This document shows, one piece after another, positions 6,018 through 8,929 of a stretch of DNA of 8,929 bases. This DNA is from Propionibacterium sp. (lineage in GTDB: Bacteria; Actinomycetota; Actinomycetes; Propionibacteriales; Propionibacteriaceae). The translations under genes were made by a program, and so were the position numbers. Location of the stretch: the NCBI GenBank assembly GCA_012514785.1, contig JAAYZP010000008.1, forward strand, positions 1-8,929, given 5' to 3'. Each line of letters starts with the position of its first letter. Position 1 is the stretch's first letter. The notes beneath the pieces were generated by a model. It was not told the origin of the DNA. It ran no database searches and was given only the letters and a program-made list of their open reading frames with translations.

Positions 6018-7198
6018 CCGCGGCCTGGTTCGTCCCCGGACGGATCGAGGTATTCGGCACCCACACGGACTACGCCGGCGGCAACTCACTGGTGGCTGCG
6101 GTCGACCACGGGCTCACCGTCCGGGTGCGCCCCGGCGGCGGCGGGCGATTCACCGCCACCAGCGACCAGGGCGAGCCGGTCGAACTCGATCCCACCCGCC
6201 CCGCCGACCTCGCGCCCGGCCACTGGGGACGCTACGTCCACACCGTCCTCAGGCGCCTGACCGACGACTTCGGCCCCCTCCGGCCCGCCCGGATCACGAT
6301 CGAGTCGAACCTGCCGCTCGCCTCCGGTATGAGCAGCTCCTCGGCGCTGCTCGTCGGTGTCGCGCTGGCGCTCATCGACGTGGGCGGCCTCCGCGACACG
6401 GACGCGTGGCGGCAGGCGATCACCGACGAGCTCGACCTGCCGGCCTACCTGGCCAGCGTCGAGAACGGCAGCGGGTTCAAGCAGCTGACCGGCGGCACCG
6501 GTGTCGGCACCAACGGCGGCTCGCACGACCACACCGCGATCCTCCGCGGCGTCGAGGGCCACCTGCTGCACCTCAACTTCAACCCGATGCGCCAGGTCGC
6601 CTCGGTGCCCGTGCCGGAGGGCTGGCAGTTCGTTGTCGCCACCAGCGGCGTGCTGGCCGAGAAGACCGGTGCCGTGCTGGCGGACTACAACCGCTGCGCC
6701 GCGGAGGCCCGCGAGATCGTCGCCCGCTCCGGGCTCGACGCGCCCAACCTCGCCGCCGTGATCGACGCGCTCGGCACCGGCGACGTGCGCGCCCTCGTCG
6801 CCGACTCGGAGCCGCTCGCGCGTCGACTCGGGCACTTCCTGCTGGAGTCGGACCTCGTCGTGCCGGCTGCGATCGGCGCTCTCGAGCGGGCCGACCACGG
6901 GGAGTTCGGCGAGATCGCGGCCCGTTCGCAGGCCGCCGCAGAGACGCTGCTGCGCAACCAGATCCCCGAGACCTCCGGGCTCGTCGCCTCGGCCACCTCG
7001 ATGGGGGCCTGGGCGGCGGCGTCGTTCGGTGCCGGCTTCGGGGGCTCCGTCTGGGCGTTGGTGCCGGCCGCGGATGCCGACCGCTTCGCGGGCGAGTGGA
7101 TGGCTGACTACGCCCGACGCTTCCCCGACGCGGGCAGCCGCGCGCTCGCCGTCGCCACCACCCCGTCGCGCGCCGCCCGGCGGCTGGAGCAGGGCTAG
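6014..7198 (+). CDS. Galactokinase-like GHMP sugar kinase
   Basis: A 394-residue GHMP-superfamily kinase expected to phosphorylate the anomeric hydroxyl of a free sugar with ATP. Motif 1 is PGRIEVFGTHTDYAGG (8-23), motif 2 is PLASGMSSSSALLVG (101-115), which binds ATP phosphates, and motif 3 is FGAGFGGS (338-345). Asp172 in GGSHDHTAIL is the likely catalytic base. Length matches galactokinase. The galactokinase signature GRxNLIGEHTDY is altered: Thr16 replaces the Glu that contacts galactose, and Glu12 replaces Asn, while Arg10, His17 and Asp19 remain. It therefore belongs to a galactokinase-like branch and may use another sugar. The GTG start overlaps the upstream stop by 4 bp; GAGGAAAG at 5994-6001 is a distant ribosome binding site. 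It is the last operon gene; no clear terminator follows. Confidence 0.9.
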   Translation: MTAAWFVPGRIEVFGTHTDYAGGNSLVAAVDHGLTVRVRPGGGGRFTATSDQGEPVELDPTRPADLAPGHWGRYVHTVLRRLTDDFGPLRPARITIESNLPLASGMSSSSALLVGVALALIDVGGLRDTDAWRQAITDELDLPAYLASVENGSGFKQLTGGTGVGTNGGSHDHTAILRGVEGHLLHLNFNPMRQVASVPVPEGWQFVVATSGVLAEKTGAVLADYNRCAAEAREIVARSGLDAPNLAAVIDALGTGDVRALVADSEPLARRLGHFLLESDLVVPAAIGALERADHGEFGEIAARSQAAAETLLRNQIPETSGLVASATSMGAWAAASFGAGFGGSVWALVPAADADRFAGEWMADYARRFPDAGSRALAVATTPSRAARRLEQG

Positions 7199-7281
7199 GC
7201 TGGATCGATGCAGGATGCGGCGCTGACCTCGACGTTGCAGCGGACCGACCGGACCCGGCCACGACGTCGCGCCTTCGGCAC

Positions 7282-7293
7282 TAGGGTGGGGAC
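7282..7293 (+). promoter_or_regulatory. Probable -10 element and start region of the PRPP synthetase homologue
   Basis: TAGGGT (7282-7287) fits TANNNT and is followed by GGGGAC and the ATG. The 6-nt spacing matches a leaderless start. The G-rich stretch could also act as a ribosome binding site on a longer transcript reading through from the kinase gene. Confidence 0.45.
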
Positions 7294-8286
7294 ATGGGAG
7301 TGGCTAAGGACGTCGTCGTATTCTCGGGGTCTGCGCACGAAGCGCTGGCCGACGAGATCTGCAAACATCTTCGCGTGAAGCGCAGCGGGGTCAAGATCTC
7401 GCGGTTCTCCAACGACTGCCTGCAAGCGCAACTGCTCGCCAACGTGCGACAGCGCGATGTCTACATCATCCAGCCGCTCGTCCCGCCCACGCAGGAGCAC
7501 CTGATGGAGCTCCTACTCATGATCCAAGCCGCCCGCGGTGCCTCCGCCGGGCAGATCAGCGCCGTGATGCCGCACTTCGCCTACGCGCGATCCGACAAGA
7601 AGGACGCCTCACGGATCTCCCTCGGTGGCCGCCTGGTGGCCGACCTGCTCGTGACCGCCGGCGCCGACCGCGTGCTCACCATGGCGCTGCACGCACCCCA
7701 GGTGCACGGCTTCTTCTCGGTCCCGGTGGACCACCTCACCGCGCTCGGCGTCATCGCCGACTACTACCGCAGCCGCGACCTCACCAACCACGTCGTCGTC
7801 TCACCCGACCTCGGCAACGCCAAGGAGGCCACCCAGCTCTCGCGCCTGCTGAACCTCCCCGTCGCTGCCGGGTCCAAGGTGCGCCTCGGCGACGACAAGG
7901 TCGTCGTCGACTCCATCGTCGGCGACGTGCGCGGTATGCACGCGATCGTGCTCGACGACGAGATCGCCACGGGTGGGTCGATCCTCGAGATCGTCAACCG
8001 GCTGGCCGACTACGGCGCCGTGAGCGCCTCGGTCGCGACGACGCACGGCCTGTTCACCGGCAAGGCGGTCGAGAAGCTGACGAACTGCGACGGCATCTCC
8101 GAGATCGTGGCGACGAACACGGTCCCGGCCCCGCAGAACTTCCCGAAGCTGACCTCGCTGTCGGTCGCCAGCCTCTTCGCGGAGGCGATCCACCGCATCC
8201 ATGGTGGCAAGTCGGTCTCCAAGCTCTTCAACAACGTCGACCCGCAGTACGCGCCCCCGCCGCCGGTCACCGAAGGGCTCTTCTAG
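7294..8286 (+). CDS. prs: Ribose-phosphate pyrophosphokinase homologue (divergent PRPP synthetase)
   Basis: A 330-residue protein of the PRPP synthetase family, which makes 5-phosphoribosyl pyrophosphate from ribose 5-phosphate and ATP for nucleotide, His, Trp and NAD synthesis. The PRPP loop LDDEIATGGSI (220-230), the catalytic loop YARSDKK (97-103), LHAPQVHGFF (132-141) and SPDLGNAKEA (170-179) are in the expected order and the length is normal. Several usual residues differ. The ATP-base-binding FSDGE/FANGE segment is FSNDC (38-42), YARQDRK is YARSDKK, the DLHA aspartate is Ala131, and the usual vDDiidTGGT is DDEIATGGS. The C-terminus has a proline run (PPPP, 321-324). It is not beside glmU, a common actinobacterial neighbour, so it may be a second PRPP synthetase. 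It is convergent with the downstream oxidoreductase, 21 bp apart. Confidence 0.88.
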   Translation: MGVAKDVVVFSGSAHEALADEICKHLRVKRSGVKISRFSNDCLQAQLLANVRQRDVYIIQPLVPPTQEHLMELLLMIQAARGASAGQISAVMPHFAYARSDKKDASRISLGGRLVADLLVTAGADRVLTMALHAPQVHGFFSVPVDHLTALGVIADYYRSRDLTNHVVVSPDLGNAKEATQLSRLLNLPVAAGSKVRLGDDKVVVDSIVGDVRGMHAIVLDDEIATGGSILEIVNRLADYGAVSASVATTHGLFTGKAVEKLTNCDGISEIVATNTVPAPQNFPKLTSLSVASLFAEAIHRIHGGKSVSKLFNNVDPQYAPPPPVTEGLF

Positions 8287-8307
8287 CGGCGGGCCTGGCT
8301 GCCAGAG

Positions 8308-8929
8308 CTAGGACACGTGTGGTTGCTGCGCGATCCACTGCTGGATGACGGCGGTGTCCTCGTTACCCAGATCGGCCGCAGTGAGCCCTTGGAAGGCTTC
8401 CAGCAGCCGATCCCCCATCAACGTCGCCGTACGGGTTGCGTCCGCCTCGCTGAGGTAGGCCTCCAGGTCCTTGATCCATAGCCAGGCTGCGCCGGAAACC
8501 GAGTAATCCTTCGCAGCGTAGCGAGGCCCCTTGTCGTCCATGATCTTCGACCCCGCGTAGCCGCCCGACAGCAGGTCGAAGAGCTGTCCCACATCCAAGC
8601 CTGCTCGTTCCGCCACGACTGAGGCCTCGGCGATCGAGGCGATGGTTGCTGCACAGATCAACTGGTTGCATGCCTTGGCCACCTGCCCGGCGCCGAGCGG
8701 CCCCAGGTGCACGGGGCGGCCAAGCCGCTGGAGCAGCGGCATCACGATCTCCACGTCCTCGTCGGCGCCGCCGACCATCAGTGACAGGGTGCCCGCCTTC
8801 GCCCCGACCTCACCTCCGGACACCGGTGCGTCCACCACACGAATGTTCGGGTTGGCTGCGGTGGCGTCCCCGGCGATGTCGCGCACTGCCTGCGCCGAGA
8901 CGGTGGACGAGATCACCAGCACCAAGGGG
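8308..8929 (-). CDS. 3-hydroxyisobutyrate dehydrogenase family oxidoreductase (C-terminal part, cut by right edge)
   Basis: The last 206 residues of an NAD(P)-dependent beta-hydroxyacid dehydrogenase. The substrate-binding segment DAPVSGGEVGAKAGTLSLMV lies at about 8830-8771. GAGQVAKACNQL follows, with the catalytic Lys at 8676-8674. The all-helical C-terminal domain ends DLGNEDTAVIQQW. Family members oxidise 3-hydroxyisobutyrate or reduce tartronate semialdehyde, among other reactions; the preserved part does not decide which. The N-terminal Rossmann fold with its dinucleotide-binding GxGxxG lies beyond the window. Frame is open to the edge; a TTG at 8925-8923 is internal and not the start. 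Confidence 0.92.
   Translation of the reverse strand, partial: PLVLVISSTVSAQAVRDIAGDATAANPNIRVVDAPVSGGEVGAKAGTLSLMVGGADEDVEIVMPLLQRLGRPVHLGPLGAGQVAKACNQLICAATIASIAEASVVAERAGLDVGQLFDLLSGGYAGSKIMDDKGPRYAAKDYSVSGAAWLWIKDLEAYLSEADATRTATLMGDRLLEAFQGLTAADLGNEDTAVIQQWIAQQPHVS

Noticed and set aside
7208..7378. 56-codon plus-strand frame with TAGGCT exactly 6 nt before its ATG
   Set aside because: The leaderless-type spacing is tempting, but the Arg-rich product has no domain and it runs out of frame into the PRPP synthetase gene. TAGGCT also includes the kinase stop codon, so chance is likely.
8287..8307. CTGGC-T-GCCAG dyad as a terminator between convergent genes
   Set aside because: The stem is at most 4-5 bp with a loop too short to fold well, and no T-run follows.

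Overview
The window is GC-rich DNA with the codon bias of a high-GC actinobacterium. Four gene starts sit at or near a TANNNT -10-like hexamer, three of them exactly 6 nt from the start codon, as in actinobacterial leaderless genes. The species cannot be named from this sequence. There are nine protein genes, two of them cut by the window edges. I see no RNA gene, transposase, integrase or CRISPR array.

Region 1 (1-2807) holds conserved and accessory genes. The 5' half of glyQ, the glycyl-tRNA synthetase alpha chain, runs off the left edge on the minus strand. Behind it on the same strand is a Fic-family AMP transferase with its own N-terminal inhibitory motif. The fic gene lies between two copies of a 67-bp direct repeat. 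One copy is the real glyQ promoter and first 11 codons. The other (1855-1921) is a decayed duplicate without the start codon or the -10 box. A plus-strand toxin-antitoxin pair follows: an Xre-type DNA-binding domain fused to an MntA-like minimal nucleotidyltransferase, overlapping a HepT (HEPN) toxin gene by 4 bp. Fic and MntA both transfer AMP to proteins, so this is a small cluster of AMPylation genes next to a tRNA-synthetase gene.

Region 2 (2808-7198) looks like a sugar-phosphate system. A DeoR-family regulator begins on the base after the HepT stop. It ends inside a perfect 26-bp inverted repeat that encloses a second stem. Beyond this palindrome, a recognisable promoter leads a tight three-gene operon: an alpha-D-phosphohexomutase, a sugar-1-phosphate nucleotidyltransferase and a galactokinase-like GHMP kinase. 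Together they could phosphorylate a free sugar at C1, then activate it to an NDP-sugar or isomerise it to the 6-phosphate. The sugar is unknown, and the kinase has Thr where galactokinases have a sugar-contacting Glu.

Region 3 (7199-8929) holds a divergent PRPP synthetase homologue on the plus strand. Convergent to it is the C-terminal two-thirds of a 3-hydroxyisobutyrate dehydrogenase family oxidoreductase on the minus strand, cut by the right edge.
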